Positions 34,301-46,204 of a stretch of 64,000 nucleotides of DNA are shown piece by piece. The position numbers and the translations under genes were made by a program. How positions within the stretch are numbered: the first letter of the stretch is position 1; each line of letters starts with the position of its first letter. The notes under the pieces were generated by a model, which was not told the DNA's origin, did not search any database, and saw nothing but the letters and a program-made list of their open reading frames with translations. This DNA comes from Coffea arabica. Taxonomy: Eukaryota; Streptophyta; Magnoliopsida; Gentianales; Rubiaceae. Where the stretch lies: assembly GCF_036785885.1 (NCBI RefSeq), contig NC_092330.1, positions 3,940,525 through 4,004,524 of the forward strand, in the 5' to 3' direction.

Positions 34301-34634
34301 AACAAATCCAGGTGAAATACGTAGCTTTATTAACTAAAAGCAAACAAGTATACTGATTTCAAATCTAACCTGAAATGAACTAATTCTTGAACTTCTTTTA
34401 ACTTCTAAAACTAGCAATTTTTCTCCAACTAGATAATCAAAGATGCTTCATTAACCACAAGTCCTACATATTCGATTTGGAAAAAAGTATCTTAGCTTGA
34501 GGAGCATGAGAGATCAAATTACCCAAAAATTCGATATCTTTCATTATGGACTTAAAGTCCATCTTCGAACCCCCATTATCCGTGTGGCTGGTGGATGATA
34601 CACCTCCTGAAACTTGCTTTTTCTGTGCCATCAT
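31372..34634 (-). CDS. C1orf131/DUF4602-like ribosome-biogenesis protein, 4 exons
   Basis: Four coding exons join in frame: 34634-34523, 31950-31880, 31795-31709 and 31626-31372 (525 bp, 174 residues). Two Met codons occur in tandem at the start; I used the upstream one. The core block is DFKSIMKDIEFLGS, THMTWKEKKELENKKVVSLG, then KRQRLPLSVARVSMKRQKER, which I recognise as the conserved heart of the DUF4602 family (human C1orf131). The C-terminus is very basic (long Lys run, then GGKKTRGKRNGGRKHR) and probably a nucleolar targeting signal. The human protein is reported as a component of the small-subunit processome, so an 18S pre-rRNA processing role is inferred. Intron 1 is 2.57 kb and holds a perfect 96-bp tandem duplication. 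Intron 3 has a weaker donor (GTTGGT). Confidence 0.82.
34074..34265 (+). repeat. Perfect 96-bp tandem duplication in an intron
   Basis: The unit from CGATATCCATACTG to GTTACTGGCGAAA is present twice head to tail (34074-34169 and 34170-34265) with no mismatch that I could find. It lies in intron 1 of the C1orf131-like gene. Confidence 0.95.
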
Positions 34635-34652
34635 CCAACTGTTTTTCCAACT

Positions 34653-35160
34653 GCAACTAATATTAACAACAACCCATTAATAAAGGGCAAATTTTTAATA
34701 AAGAACCATATAATAGCAATAATCATGGTTCAAAGACCGGCTGAGTTGTCACCGGAACTTCAGCCTCCGTACCACGACCGGTCCGACGGTAGACCCGGTG
34801 GAAACTCCGGGACTCAAAAGAGCGGCGGATTCTGCAGAGTCAATAACAATCCGCATTGACTCATCAGATATCCATGAACGGAGGCATTCGCCATGATTTT
34901 CAGAGACTTTTAGGGTTTAAACAAATAAAAATAAAAATGAAAACTTACCCATGTCCAATTAGTAGAAATTGCACAGAATGACAAATAAAAAATCTGTCAA
35001 ATCAATCTTCAACCCAAAATTAATTCTCTCTTTTAAGATTATTCACTAAACAGCAAATGGCTGGCAGAGATTCAAGAGAAAGAGAAGGGGGAGGAAAAAT
35101 AGAAGGGCGAAGAAGAATGAAAGGCAGACTCGAGGCAGGAGATGGCTACTGAGGTTTATG
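34653..35160 (-). promoter_or_regulatory. Probable 5' leader with leader intron of the C1orf131-like gene
   Basis: On the minus strand a CT-rich leader (about 35160-34949) ends in GGACATGG|GTAAGT, a good donor. An acceptor TTAGTTGCAG lies about 15 bp upstream of the start codon. Splicing would remove about 300 bp, including a GC-rich block (34725-34880) holding short upstream frames. The inference is from splice signals only. Confidence 0.4.
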
Positions 35161-37850
35161 ACCACCATATTCTCTAACTTTGAAAAATCGCACTTGCCTC
35201 CCCATATTTTTCTATCTTTTACAACTCACTCCAAAAATATAATGGAAATATAATAGTATTACAAAATACATTTTTTGAATAGCGGATATAATCTCATCCT
35301 AAATTTATCTTTTTCCTATGAATTTTTAATTGTTATAGCACATTAATTTTATTTATTAATTGTTGTGCACTTGACTTATGTGATTCTTTAATTGAAATTT
35401 AAAAGTTGATTATGTGGTCAAAAACCTTTTAACAATTATTTATGTCATTTGTTTGGACAAGAAATATTAAGATATTTAAAATTATACATAATTTATAATA
35501 CTCGTAGGAAAATTTTGAAATATTTATAATAATGAGAATAACTTTTTGTATCAACTTGAAAACTTCACAAACATGTTTATATATAACTTTCAACATTTTT
35601 CATTTTTCTAGCTTTCAAGCCATCAAGTCGGAGGAAAAAACTATAAAATTCACAAAAAGTAAACAATTTATTAAACTCCTTAAAATACTCAATACACTTT
35701 ACTAATAAATTGTAACTTACAACAATTTTAAATAAACTTTGAAATATTAACTCTCTGTATTTCAAAAGCGTACTATATCTTTGGATTTCATTTTTTTAAT
35801 TATTATTAATATACTCAAGTTTTTTAGTTATTATATATGTTAAGGAGTAGTACTCCTCTTTTATTTTTTTTTTAATCGCCACACATTGAAGGTTTCGGTT
35901 AGGTTCCCTCCTTCGTTTAAATTCATATATTAATAAAATAAAGGGCTAACGAAAAAAATTTTGTACTAAAGAGTAAGATGTATATTTGAAATGAGATTAT
36001 ATTCTCTCTCGCACAATTAGTTTTTTTAATATTATATTTTGAAAAAGATTTTAAATATTACAAAAAGTCTAAAATAAGGGAGGTAAATGAGATTTTTCAA
36101 ATTTTGGAGGTACTAAATAATGCTATTAGAAACTTCAAGGACGGTTTCTAAAATTTGCCAAAGATAAAATTATATGTCTTTAATTTATACATAGTGGATA
36201 AATTGAGTAAAATAAACAATACACGTAACAAATTAATTAGGTCTTTCTTCTCCACACTCGCATATCATGAAGTGACTCTATTGGATAATAATTTTTTTAA
36301 TACTTGTAATAAAATTCTGTTTATAGCACAACATGTAATCAAGTGTAAAACTAATTACATTTATAGCACAAAAAGAGAAAATAAAATCAAGTGTTAAACT
36401 AATTACATTTATAGCACAAAAAGAGAAAATAAAATCAAGTGTTAAACTAATTACACTACCTCTGTTGTACTTTGGCTAAACTACCTATACACCATAGATG
36501 TTTAGACAATAATGGTTATCCCCTTTAACTTAATAGATGGTGGACAGTTTTAAACTTTTCATAAATGGACAAAAGTATCATCACCAAAAAGATAAGGTTT
36601 AGCAGCTCAAATTCTAGAGAAAATCAAAACAAGCCACTAGTCAACCTCTGTCTTCCTCCAAATCTCCCTATTTGACAACTCTATCAATACAAGGAGAAAC
36701 CATCGTCTACTTTTGATACACTTATCACGAGATTAGTGTATAGTACTTTATTGATAAAGGAATCTTAGTTATGGTCAATGCCATGATGATAAAAGAGATA
36801 TCAACTATATAAAAATAAAATTAAATTTCATATTAAAGTAATTTTGTTTGACACAGTACCATTTCTAAATTAGTTGAATTTTCGGACCCCTACAACTAAA
36901 GCAGAACACATGAAAAAGAATAATAAAATTAAAACAAAAGCAAAAAAAGAAAATACAAAAGAATCGTCTATAAAAACTAAACTTTATAAGTATTGTGTTG
37001 TGGTCTTTAAATGTTTTAAAATTTATTTGTGAACTCTTGTAATTCTAATTACATCTATACCTACATACAAAAATATACTTATCCTATAATTAATGTGATT
37101 TGAAATACATAATTAGTGTCAAGATATCAAATTAACATCCTATAGTTAACAATAAGGAAAATTTTGAAAATTCTAATAAATCTTTACTTAATAATTTATC
37201 GAAGACTCGTAAAAATATTTAATTAGTGGACAGCAATATACTCTGAAATGAGTTAAAATACATATTTTACTAAACAAATAATTAATGATTATATAAGACA
37301 AGTAAACAAGTTTAACTCTTGAACATCAATGAGTTTGTCCTCCTCGATTTCATAACAAATCAGCAATTTCTCTGCTCAAACTCCCATCCAATCTCCCACA
37401 AACATTATCCCCAATGGTACGTGATCTTTATAATGACATAAATCATCACGGAGTTTACCAAATCAACACAATTCGTAGGCCAAGGGGTTTGACCAAATGA
37501 GAACAAATAAACATACTTCGGCTCTAATGATCTAAGGCAGCCGAAAACAGAGGAATGCCAAACGTACATATGAACTAACATTCACAAAAGGGTGAATTTT
37601 AATTTGGCCCTTCAAAGTAGATAAAAAGTATTAATTCAACTCTCGGAACTTCCGATAGATAAATGAAATGCGATAACCCCAATAATTCAAGTTAATTAGC
37701 CAGCCCAAAAGCTTTGATTTAACGAATATTGATTGGAAACTCAAAAACCTAGAACCAGAAACAGAGACAGACCCGTTCCCTCCTAATTATCCAACAATTT
37801 AAGCGCACAAGGAAAACAAAGACAAAGATATCAGCAAGAAAAAGATGAAG
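35161..37850. other. Intergenic DNA with MULE-like remnant
   Basis: AT-rich, with no supported gene. Near 35990-36160 there is AGAAACTTCAAGGACGGTTTCTA with a GGAGGTAC block, resembling one arm of a MULE-like terminal repeat. A diverged 40-bp direct repeat (TGTAATCAAGTGTAAAACTAATTACA type) recurs at about 36331-36455. Confidence 0.4.
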
Positions 37851-37856
37851 ATTTAC

Positions 37857-38035
37857 CTCCGATCACTTGCCGACGAAGACATTAGCTCGATCTGAGATTC
37901 TCGGTTGGGTAAAATTTTAGGAGGATTCAGACAGAGAGGATGGGTTTAGTTGAGTAGTGATTAGAACTGAGGGGAATTGAAGGCGACGGCTGTGGCTGCG
38001 GTTGCGAAGGAGGGAACGAAGGAGGAAATAAGGGG
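37857..38035 (-). pseudogene. Orphan first exon with leader, rest of gene not found
   Basis: On the minus strand a CT-rich leader (about 38035-37883) leads to ATG at 37882, encoding MSSSASDR, then a strong splice donor CGGAG|GTAAAT at 37857/37856. No second exon can be found in the 2.7 kb down to the next gene. It may be the duplicated or translocated 5' end of a gene, or an exon of a gene with unusual structure. Confidence 0.35.
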
Positions 38036-38044
38036 TTTTTTTAC

Positions 38045-38045
<1 letters not shown>

Positions 38046-38075
<30 letters not shown>
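38046..38075 (+). repeat. (GT)n microsatellite
   Basis: About fifteen uninterrupted TG units, directly upstream of the orphan first exon in its minus-strand direction. Confidence 0.95.
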
Positions 38076-38077
<2 letters not shown>

Positions 38078-38084
38078 GTTTTTT

Positions 38085-38190
38085 TTTTTATGCGGGAATA
38101 CCCCACCCATCCCCTACCCCTTTTTAAGGCGGGGGTAAATATTTTGCCCCCACCCTCACTCCCGCGCCCGTCCATTGCCATCCCTACTCA
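38085..38190. mobile_element. GC-rich fragment of a GGGATGGCAA-type repeat
   Basis: On the minus strand it begins AGGGATGGCAATGGACGGGC, followed by alternating GGGGGC and GGGTGGGG words with an inverse arm GCGGGAATACCCC. This arrangement is known from small plant DNA elements; exact superfamily uncertain. Confidence 0.4.
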
Positions 38191-40149
38191 GAAGTGATTA
38201 AATCTCAATTAAGTCCAAAAAAGTGAAAAAAAAATGACACATATACATACACACACAAACACACATACATATTGAATAAAATTTTTTGGTTGGATAAATA
38301 ATAATACATTGTGAGAATCGAACGTTGTGATAAATAATTAGAAGCATGTATGATTATAAGACAAACAACATAAAAGTCTTCCACTATTAGAATCAGGAAG
38401 TTTCCGAAGACAAATAATTAGATGCAGCAAGTTCCCAAAGGTGTACGGACAAATATTTATGAAATTATTTCAAGTAAAAACTACGAGATAGATAGCAAAG
38501 TAGTTGAATAAGACATCATGTATGTCTACTTATTTAGTGATATGAATAGTAGTAAACTCATGTAGATGTTGTAATAGACAGCAATCAGATGCGTTGCTTC
38601 TTGGTGGTTTCTTCATTTTGGTCCAAACTTTAGCATCTACATGATGAGTGTAGAACATACATGATCGAGGGCCCTCTGCAACTTCCTGCTTCAACTACTC
38701 TGACTGCTGAAGTTGAAAGTTGAGGCAACACAGGGATGTTGGTGCATTTTCTTGTCGGAGTAGCTACTCTTGGTGCTTTTGACTTAAGGAAGCAAGCTGA
38801 GGAAATTCTGTGGTGAAGGACTACACGCTACTAATGTCCACATTCGGTTGGTCTTCAAGTAAGCGAGTCATTAACTTACCAATAGAAGTTGATTAAAAAC
38901 AAGTTGTAGCAGAATGAAGAAATCGTGGGACCAAAATGAAGCAGAGGCCAAGTGAAAGCCTCATCAAATCCCAAATTAAATTAATGACCCTCGTAAAGAT
39001 TGTCGGTCGGACCCTCCACAACTTCCTATTTCAGTGGGCGGTGATTATTTCCATGCCTAGGATTTATGCAGTATAAGGGCATAAAAAAATATCCCAATCC
39101 CAGAGTATGAAAAGGTTGAAATGGAAGAAGGTGAAGAGGAGGCATGGAAACAATCATAACCAACGCTGCTATTGGGCATTAACTTACCAACGTCTGGCTA
39201 TTTAATTGAGGCTATAATGAGAAAGAAATAAAGTGTTTCGGCCATAAGCTCGGGTGAGAGGGAAAACGATGCGGCATTCTGTTTCAAACAAAGGTTGCAA
39301 GAGAAAACCCAATACCCGAAATTTAGGAGCCATTAGTAGATCCACGTTTCTGGCCATTAAATTCAGGTATAAATGATAGAGAAGAAGGTCTGAAAGGAAG
39401 TGCTTCCACACCTAAACTCTAACCACGGTGACGGTTAAGCAAGGTTGGCCTTTCTTACTCCCTTTTACTTGTAGGCTCCCTGTACAAGTGATTTCCAAGT
39501 TCAGTGATCATTAGTCAAACGGTGCATTTATGATGTGTGAAGGCCATTTCAGTGATAACCGTGTGATTCAATTGCCGTATTTATGGTCATAACTTTTTCT
39601 TCTCGTAATGTCCGCACTTATGATGTGTGAATACCATTTAAGTAATTTCACAAACCTACAGGCTTATGTGTGTTGTACCAAAAACAACAAATGGTTGTAG
39701 ATTAATTGCACATACCATAAATATCCAAATGTTTCAACAACATAAAGTTTTAAATGTCTATAAATAAGGGTATTTCGGTTAATATACCTAACCACAAGCT
39801 TCTCTCACTTGTACATATAGCTTGTCAAATACTACAGAATATTTTACATTTCCAAAAAGTCCCTACCTATGCGGTTGAAATACAACCCCCTCTTTCACCA
39901 AAACTCAATCTTATATAGTATAAGGATATATTTTTCATCATTTCACAATGTTGGAAGTGAAACTTTACCTATTCTTAAGGTGCTTAAGTTAACTTCTGGA
40001 CTAAATGAGTTAAAATGAATAATTTCTTTTCATGTCTTAAAAAAAATTACTACTATCTTAAATTCATGTTTACTCTTTTATGATTAGAAGAGCACTATGT
40101 TACTCTTTTCGTTTTTGGGTTTTGGACTTCGGATTTATACCAGCGGTAA
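38191..40149. other. Intergenic DNA with no feature supported
   Basis: Slightly less AT-rich between 38600 and 39500, but stops interrupt every frame and no domain is recognisable. Confidence 0.45.
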
Positions 40150-41365
40150 ACAATGCTGTTAAACTCGAATCGAATAGTGATTCGACTAAACTATTGGATC
40201 AAAGATCAACTGGTCAAATCGGACCGTTCTCAAAAACTCGCTAACGTCAGCAGATGTTATAATTATTTTATATTTTTATAAGTTTTAGAAATATTGAATT
40301 TAAATTCTTAGTTATATTTGACCGATCATGAAAAATATTCTAAAAATATTAGACTTGCAATCAAATATACATCTAATAATTATATGTAAAAATGTAAATT
40401 CATAATTAAAATATATCCATTCTCTAAAACTACTTGAAAAGCTAAATTAAAATAAATTAATACAAGTTGAAATCACTAATGTTAAATTAATGAGATCATA
40501 GGAATGAAAACATCTTGATTTAGAGATCATTTTAAAAAGCGAGTGATTTTAATATTTACATTAAATGAGTGATGTTTTATTATTTCTATTAATAAATAAA
40601 ATATTATAATTTAGATAACTCAAATTATATTTGGAGAAAAGAAAAAAGAAAAGTTTAAAAATCGAACCAACCAGTCGAATCAAATCACTGATTTTACCGA
40701 TTTTTTATGATTTTGATCGATTTTTTACCAAAACAATTTTATACTACAAATCACTTAAAAAACAAGGCCGATTTACTACTCTTCTCCAACTTCTTTCTAC
40801 CGCTTCATTTCTCTAAATCCCACCATGATCTCTCTGGTCTCCCTCCTATAAGTTTCATTTTTGTTATTTTTCTAATAAAATCTCTCTTAAATTTTCTTAA
40901 TGGAAGATATCTATTTTCCTAGGGTTCTTAGTGAAAATTTTTATTCTCCTAGAAGTTTATAGTGAACTTTTGTATTATTTTTTCTTATTTTGTTGTTTAA
41001 ATTTGAATTTACTTCAAATTTAGTTGTTAGATTTGAATTTATTTCAAATTTAGGTCTATATCAATAGATCTCACTATCTTTATTAAAACTTACTACTATT
41101 AATTAGCAGATTTGACAATTATAACATATACAAAGTAAACTGAAGCGATTTTAAAATTAATGATACCTTTTAAACTTCTTCTTAATATCTCAAATCTTTT
41201 GTATTTATTAAATTAGAGATTTATAATTTTAATACATGTTTAACAATATATGTCAATCGTATTAGACGATTTTCAATAATCTGTTAATAATCTTATTATT
41301 AACAAAAAGAAAAAAAACCGATTTACGATTGAAGCGGTTGAACCGATCCAAATCTAAAGATGAAT
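40150..41365. repeat. Dispersed repeat family R, copy 1
   Basis: Shares TGATTCG(a/g)CTAAACTATTG, TTTATAAGTTTTAGAAATATTGAA and TAGAGATCATTT with the copy at 46205-46808 over about 600 bp. The right part carries CGATTTACGATTGAAGCGGTTGAACCG, roughly inverse to words at the left end, so a non-autonomous DNA element is possible. No protein encoded. Confidence 0.5.
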
Positions 41366-41909
41366 CGTAATTGGGTGGCCATCGATGAAACTGTTTTACC
41401 ATGGTTTAATGGTCTATCCTGGTGCTACATTTTCTAGTGAATTCCGGAGTTGGTTCCGCAATCTAAAATCCGCCACCTCGACCCTTCTCGCCATCTTCAG
41501 TGTCTTTCATGAAAATCTGACATCAATTGCGCCTCCCAACACTTCCAGAACTCAAAGAAAAATGTTACCCCCCCCCCCCACCTCAAAACATCTTGCTTAA
41601 ATTCCTAATTGAGCATCTGAAATCACTTAATTCTTTTCGCTGAACATAGGATATACTCCGTGGTGGATATAAATTAAGCCAAGAAGAAAACTCTGGTAAG
41701 AAACAGGTATCTACCGATACTTTTTATTTCAAGAAATACAAAGCCCTTTACACAAAATTCATCATCATCCTCATCCACACAGCAAACAAACAAATTCATA
41801 CAAACGGAGACATCTCACAACCAGTTTGCACGCTACACCTCACACTCTTTTATTCTTGTTTCACATTCAGTTTCCACAGAGCTTAGCTTAGCTTAGCAAC
41901 CCAAAGCAT

Positions 41910-42392
41910 TTAGCCGGAGATCTCAATGGCCTTAACATCAGACTTCTTCACTTCCTCTTTCGGCACGGTGACGGTGAGCACCCCATTCTCCATGCTGGCC
42001 TTCACCTGATCCACCTTGGCGTTCTCCGGCAGCCTGAACCTGCGCAGGAACCTGCCGCTGCTCCTCTCCACCCTATGCCACTTGTCGTTCTTCTCCTCTT
42101 GCTCCCGGCTCCTTTCTCCGCTAATCTGCAGGACCCGGCCTTCCTCAACCTCCACCTTCACTTCCTCCTTCTTCAGCCCCGGAAGGTCGGCTTTGAAGAC
42201 ATGGGCTTCGGGAGTCTCTTTCCAGTCGATGCGGGCGGTTGCAAATGCAGATGTATCCCTTGCTGTATCTGGGACGTTCGCCAGACTGGTGTTCGAGAAA
42301 GGAAAGCCTTCAAAGGGATCCCAAATGTCAAGTGAAAATGGGTCGAAAACGTTGCTTCTTCGGCCACCGAAGACGCTTGGAATCAGCGACAT
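41910..42392 (-). CDS. Class I cytosolic small heat-shock protein (17-18 kDa)
   Basis: Intronless gene of 160 residues, the usual length for plant class I sHSPs. The N-terminal class I signature is present ([20 protein letters not shown], with WDPFEGFPF). The alpha-crystallin domain covers about residues 50-145, with the motifs [20 protein letters not shown] and [13 protein letters not shown]. The C-terminal tail holds the I-x-I anchor (AIEISG). These proteins form oligomers that hold unfolding proteins during heat stress. Upstream on the minus strand are a TATA box and a heat-shock element. The gene looks intact, and its locally higher GC is typical of this family. Confidence 0.96.
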   Translation of the reverse strand: MSLIPSVFGGRRSNVFDPFSLDIWDPFEGFPFSNTSLANVPDTARDTSAFATARIDWKETPEAHVFKADLPGLKKEEVKVEVEEGRVLQISGERSREQEEKNDKWHRVERSSGRFLRRFRLPENAKVDQVKASMENGVLTVTVPKEEVKKSDVKAIEISG

Positions 42393-42523
42393 TTTCAGCA
42401 GAACTGACGGTGACGGTGACGTTAAATATTTGACAGCTTATGAAGCTAAACAGAGATATATAATTGTACTGTGAGATTCGATCAATTCTTGTCGATGATG
42501 ATGAAGCAGGTGAAGGAGGTTCA

Positions 42524-42532
42524 TATTTATAG
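42524..42532 (-). promoter_or_regulatory. TATA box of the sHSP gene
   Basis: CTATAAATA on the minus strand, about 132 bp upstream of the start codon, which leaves room for a leader typical of class I sHSP genes. Confidence 0.75.
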
Positions 42533-42557
42533 GATATGAGAGGCAGAGCCCAGAGTT

Positions 42558-42575
42558 TTCGAGGATTTTCGTGAA
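42558..42575 (-). promoter_or_regulatory. Heat-shock element of the sHSP gene
   Basis: TTC-GT-GAA at 42568-42575 forms the core nTTCnnGAAn, with another TTC at 42558-42560. It lies about 36-43 bp upstream of the TATA box, the usual heat-shock-factor position. Confidence 0.6.
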
Positions 42576-42678
42576 TTGATTGCCCAACGGATTAATCTGG
42601 AATTCTTTTGCTTTCCCTATCAACTTCTACGATCTTCCTTCATGGTCTAGAGGGCTCCGGACAAGTTGCTGTTCTGAC

Positions 42679-43130
42679 AAAGGACAAATTACAAATAACC
42701 TCCCGTCATTTCATCTATTATCACATCACCTCTTAGTGTTTTAAAATATCCACTTTATCTCTCTCTGATTTTATGTAAAGTAAAAATTTAACAGAAAAAT
42801 AAATTATACTAACTAACGTCATTCGTTGAAATTCATAGTGTATTTAAATATTAAATTAAATGATGACTTTTGCACCATATGTAAAATAATAGAGGGATGG
42901 GATAAAATGAATATTTATATAAATTATGGAGGAATAAGTAGATATTATAATTTGATCATAAGCACTTTGAAGCATTTTTCTATAATCATTATAATTAATT
43001 GTGTATTTTATTCATTGTTTTACTTTATACTAAAATTACATGAGAGTTATATAACTATTTTAAAATGTTAAGAGGCTCGTCTGTTACTGTGCAAAACTAC
43101 AAGGACTTATATGTAATTTATTTGCCCTTT
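42679..43130. mobile_element. MULE-like remnant with AAAGG(a/g)CAAAT ends
   Basis: The left end AAAGGACAAATTACAAATAA is matched inversely by TTATTTGCCCTTT at the right end, and subterminal words (TTTTAAAATAT, TTTATGTAAAGTAAA) also pair. AT-rich core, no coding capacity. The target duplication is not convincing. Confidence 0.4.
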
Positions 43131-44628
43131 AACAAAAGGAACCAATTTGCCGTTTTGGGGGAAAAAAATTCTAGAGAGCTCTGGATGGTTCAAATTTGAA
43201 GGCCCACTTAATTCTTGGGAGGCATGAGATGGACTTTTGCAATCTGTTTGGAGCACTAGGCGTGCATATTAGCCCAAGAAGATGAATTACAAGTTGCAGC
43301 CCAACTTCAATTGTACATGTACGTTCATTCAGTATTTATCACGCCAGAGATTTCTTGTGAAAAGGTGTTTTTTCCCCCTCTTGTGAGAAGTTAATTGTTT
43401 GGATTCTGATCTTTCGGAGAAAAATTTTTATGCTTTCATGAATATTTCTTCTACACAATTTTTAATTACCATTTTACTTTACATATATTGTAATTTTTTT
43501 CTCAAAAACTTCTCCAAAAAAAAATGCAATTCAAACGAGCAGTAAGTTTTTTATTTCTCTTTTGTGAAAAGTTAAGTCTTTTTTTGGTAAATAAATATCC
43601 AACAGAATTACATGGTAGAAATGTCACATGTAATTATCACAGTTTGGTTTAATTAAAGTTTCGTATGGCGACCAGAGCAAACTGTAATGAGACAAAAAAT
43701 CCTCTTTCTAAAGTTTTTTGGTCCTTGACTAACTTGTTTTAAAACCCATTCACAAACATTGGAAAAGACAGTCTTTAAAAAAAAAAAGTATTGGATAAAA
43801 CAATTTGAAATTGGTGAACTATGATTTGAGAATAGACATAGGTTTTTGAATATTAACAGAATATTAAACGACTTTGGGAAAGACACATTTCGTCCCTCAA
43901 CTTTTGAGCACGACACATTTGATGTCTGAATTAATAATTTTTGACCAATGTCATCCTCAAACGGCAATTTACCCAATTTTTAACGGAACTGGTCATGTGA
44001 TTTTCACATGACCGTTAAGTAAACTTAAATCACATTTTTAACAAAACCTGCAAGTTTCCTACATGCAATCAATCAACTTTTGACAATTTTGACTAAGCAT
44101 CCATCAATAAACACTTGCGTTAACTATGATTTGAGATTGTTGAACTATGATTTGAGAATAGACATAGGTTTTTGAATATTAACAGAATATTAAACGACTT
44201 TTTAACATTCCTAATCAAGAATTACAGAAATGCTACCCCATCCGGACGTGGTTAAGGCAGCTTGTAGTAGAGCAGACTTTGTGGCCGTAACAGGCCTTGG
44301 CCCAATATTAGGTCTCTACTGGATGAGTTAAAAAATTTACTAGATTATAATTCAGGATTTAGATCAAACTTGGTCAGTAATCTTTAATTTATGTCACTGC
44401 GTTTATTCAGCATAAGTAAACAATAAAATCATACAACTAAAACCTATGCAGGAAACAATAAAAATGTGAAGTACAGTTGTAATTTAGTATGATAAAGTCA
44501 AAGTATCAAATACGTAATGAGTTAGCATACTATTAATAATAAAGTTGCACAGTTTCCTCTTCAAGTATCAAGTTCTTTTTCTAATAGAGTGGTTTGATTT
44601 TTATAGTCCTTTTCCCCCCTTAATAAAG
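43131..44628. other. Intergenic DNA with one MITE copy and a local repeat
   Basis: No gene supported. GAACTATGATTTGAGAATAG with GACATAGGTTTTTGAATATT occurs twice (about 43816 and 44145), a short local duplication of about 60 bp. Confidence 0.45.
43395..43540. mobile_element. MITE of the GTTTGGAT family
   Basis: Starts TTGTTTGGATTCTGAT and ends ATGCAATTCAAACGAGC, imperfect inverted repeats. The arms are inverse over TTTTTAATTACCATTTTACT. Confidence 0.5.
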
Positions 44629-44636
44629 GCTCCATG

Positions 44637-45289
44637 TAGAGCTGTTAAATGAATCGAACTGTTCGGTAGCTCGATTCGTTTCGACTCGTTCGTGTTCGTG
44701 AAAGACTCGTTCGAAACTTTAAACAACCGAGTTCGAACGAATTTTTTTGTTCGATTAATAATCGAGCGAACACGAGTATGTTCGCAAATTTTAACGAATG
44801 TTCGTGAACATGTTAAACGAACGTTAGCGAATACGAGTATGTTCGCGAGTTTTAACGAACGTTCGCGAACATGAACATAATTATCATTTGACAAATTTTA
44901 GGGTTAATTTTATGGCTGGACTTTTATACTTGGAGGGCAAATTGCTTTGTTTTATTTGTTGTTTTTATGTTAATGTTAGTTATATAGTTAATGAATAATA
45001 GAATTTAGTCACTTAGTGCTTTAATTGTTTTTGAGAATGAGTAATAATTTGCATGGCATATTTAAGGCTTAAAATAATTTGGATTCGAGCATTTCGAGCA
45101 TATTTGCGAACGGCTCATATGCTCGTTTAACATAAACGAGCCGAACACAAACTTTGTTTAACGAGCCGAACACGAACACAGGTTTGTAGTTCGAAAATTA
45201 ACGAACGAACACGAACGTTGTTTGAATCGCTTAACGAACAGAGCTCAAACATGAGATACTCGGTTCGATTCGGTTCGTTTACAGCTCTA
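44637..45289. mobile_element. hAT non-autonomous element with perfect 8-bp target duplication
   Basis: Ends TAGAGCTGTTAAA and TTTACAGCTCTA are terminal inverted repeats. GCTCCATG flanks it on both sides (44629-44636 and 45290-45297), an exact 8-bp target duplication diagnostic of hAT. It is 653 bp, with GTTCG/CGAAC-rich subterminal arrays and a conserved AT-rich core (TGGCTGGACTTTTATACTTG). No transposase is encoded. It is homologous, in opposite orientation, to 62828-63491. Confidence 0.88.
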
Positions 45290-45299
45290 GCTCCATGTA

Positions 45300-46204
45300 A
45301 TTCGATAATGAGTTAAGCAATGAAGTGTTATAAATTGCAACCATTAGAGTGGTACGTCTTTTGTAATAATCCAATATTTATTTTTTCTAATAAGCTAGTA
45401 GTAAGTTTTCTAATAAAGCGGAATATTTATTTTTATGAAGTATATTCTTCTTTCAATAAATTGACTTGGTTCAATTTGCAAGTAGATTTTTTTTTCTCTA
45501 AATTTTGTTAGAAATAAAATGGTAGATTGTGCTGATGAAGTGGCTTGTTCAATGAAAGGATGCGCTGTAAAATTTAACGCTTACTTATGATGGTACATAG
45601 AGGGTCCTAAATTGGTAATTTGTTATCAATTAAGTGTAATATTTTGCTGATTAAGTTGTACGTTTTGTTTCAATAGAGGAACAAGTGCATCAAAAAAGGC
45701 GGCAACATATTAATACTCTACCATGGAAAAAAAAATTGAGATAAGTCAGAAATTAGTCTTGTTTGGATTGCATTTTTGACAGAATTTTTTTAAAAAGTTT
45801 TCATGAGCCTATTTTTTCATACATTTTTCAATCACCTTTTTACTTCACATACATCATATCCTAAAAAAAAAAAAAATGTTACAGTAATTTTTCTTTAAAA
45901 ACTCCACAACTAATTAAAAGTTGTTATTCGAGGTCTTTGTTTATTTGAGGAGATGCATATTATAAGTTGTTATTTGAGTTTCGGTGGACTTGAAGGTATT
46001 AATTGTTAGTAAATAATTTGCTGTTTCAAGTTCCCTTTTTTTGCCATAACTTCACATCGTTTCAGGTATCTGCAAATTATTCCTAAGCCTACAGAACTCC
46101 AATTTGTAATAGTAACTATTATCTGAGATCACTTGAAAATTTAAGAAATTTGCTTTGTTGCTTAAATGTTCATCAGCATTAACTCTCTTTTGGTTGCAGG
46201 CAAT
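45300..46204. other. Intergenic DNA with a truncated MITE copy
   Basis: No gene supported. Only the fragment at 45759-45905 is recognisable. Confidence 0.45.
45759..45905. mobile_element. Truncated MITE of the GTTTGGAT family
   Basis: Starts TTGTTTGGATTGCATTTTTG and carries the typical CACCTTTTTACTTCACATAC arm; the inverse terminal end is missing. Confidence 0.45.

Noticed and set aside
34614..34880. Plus-strand frame over a GC-rich block near the C1orf131-like start
   Set aside because: The block is better explained as leader intron of the minus-strand gene. The frame has no recognisable domain.
42016..42474. Plus-strand open frames of 60-150 codons over the sHSP gene
   Set aside because: They are antisense shadows of the GC-rich sHSP coding sequence and have no domain or codon support.
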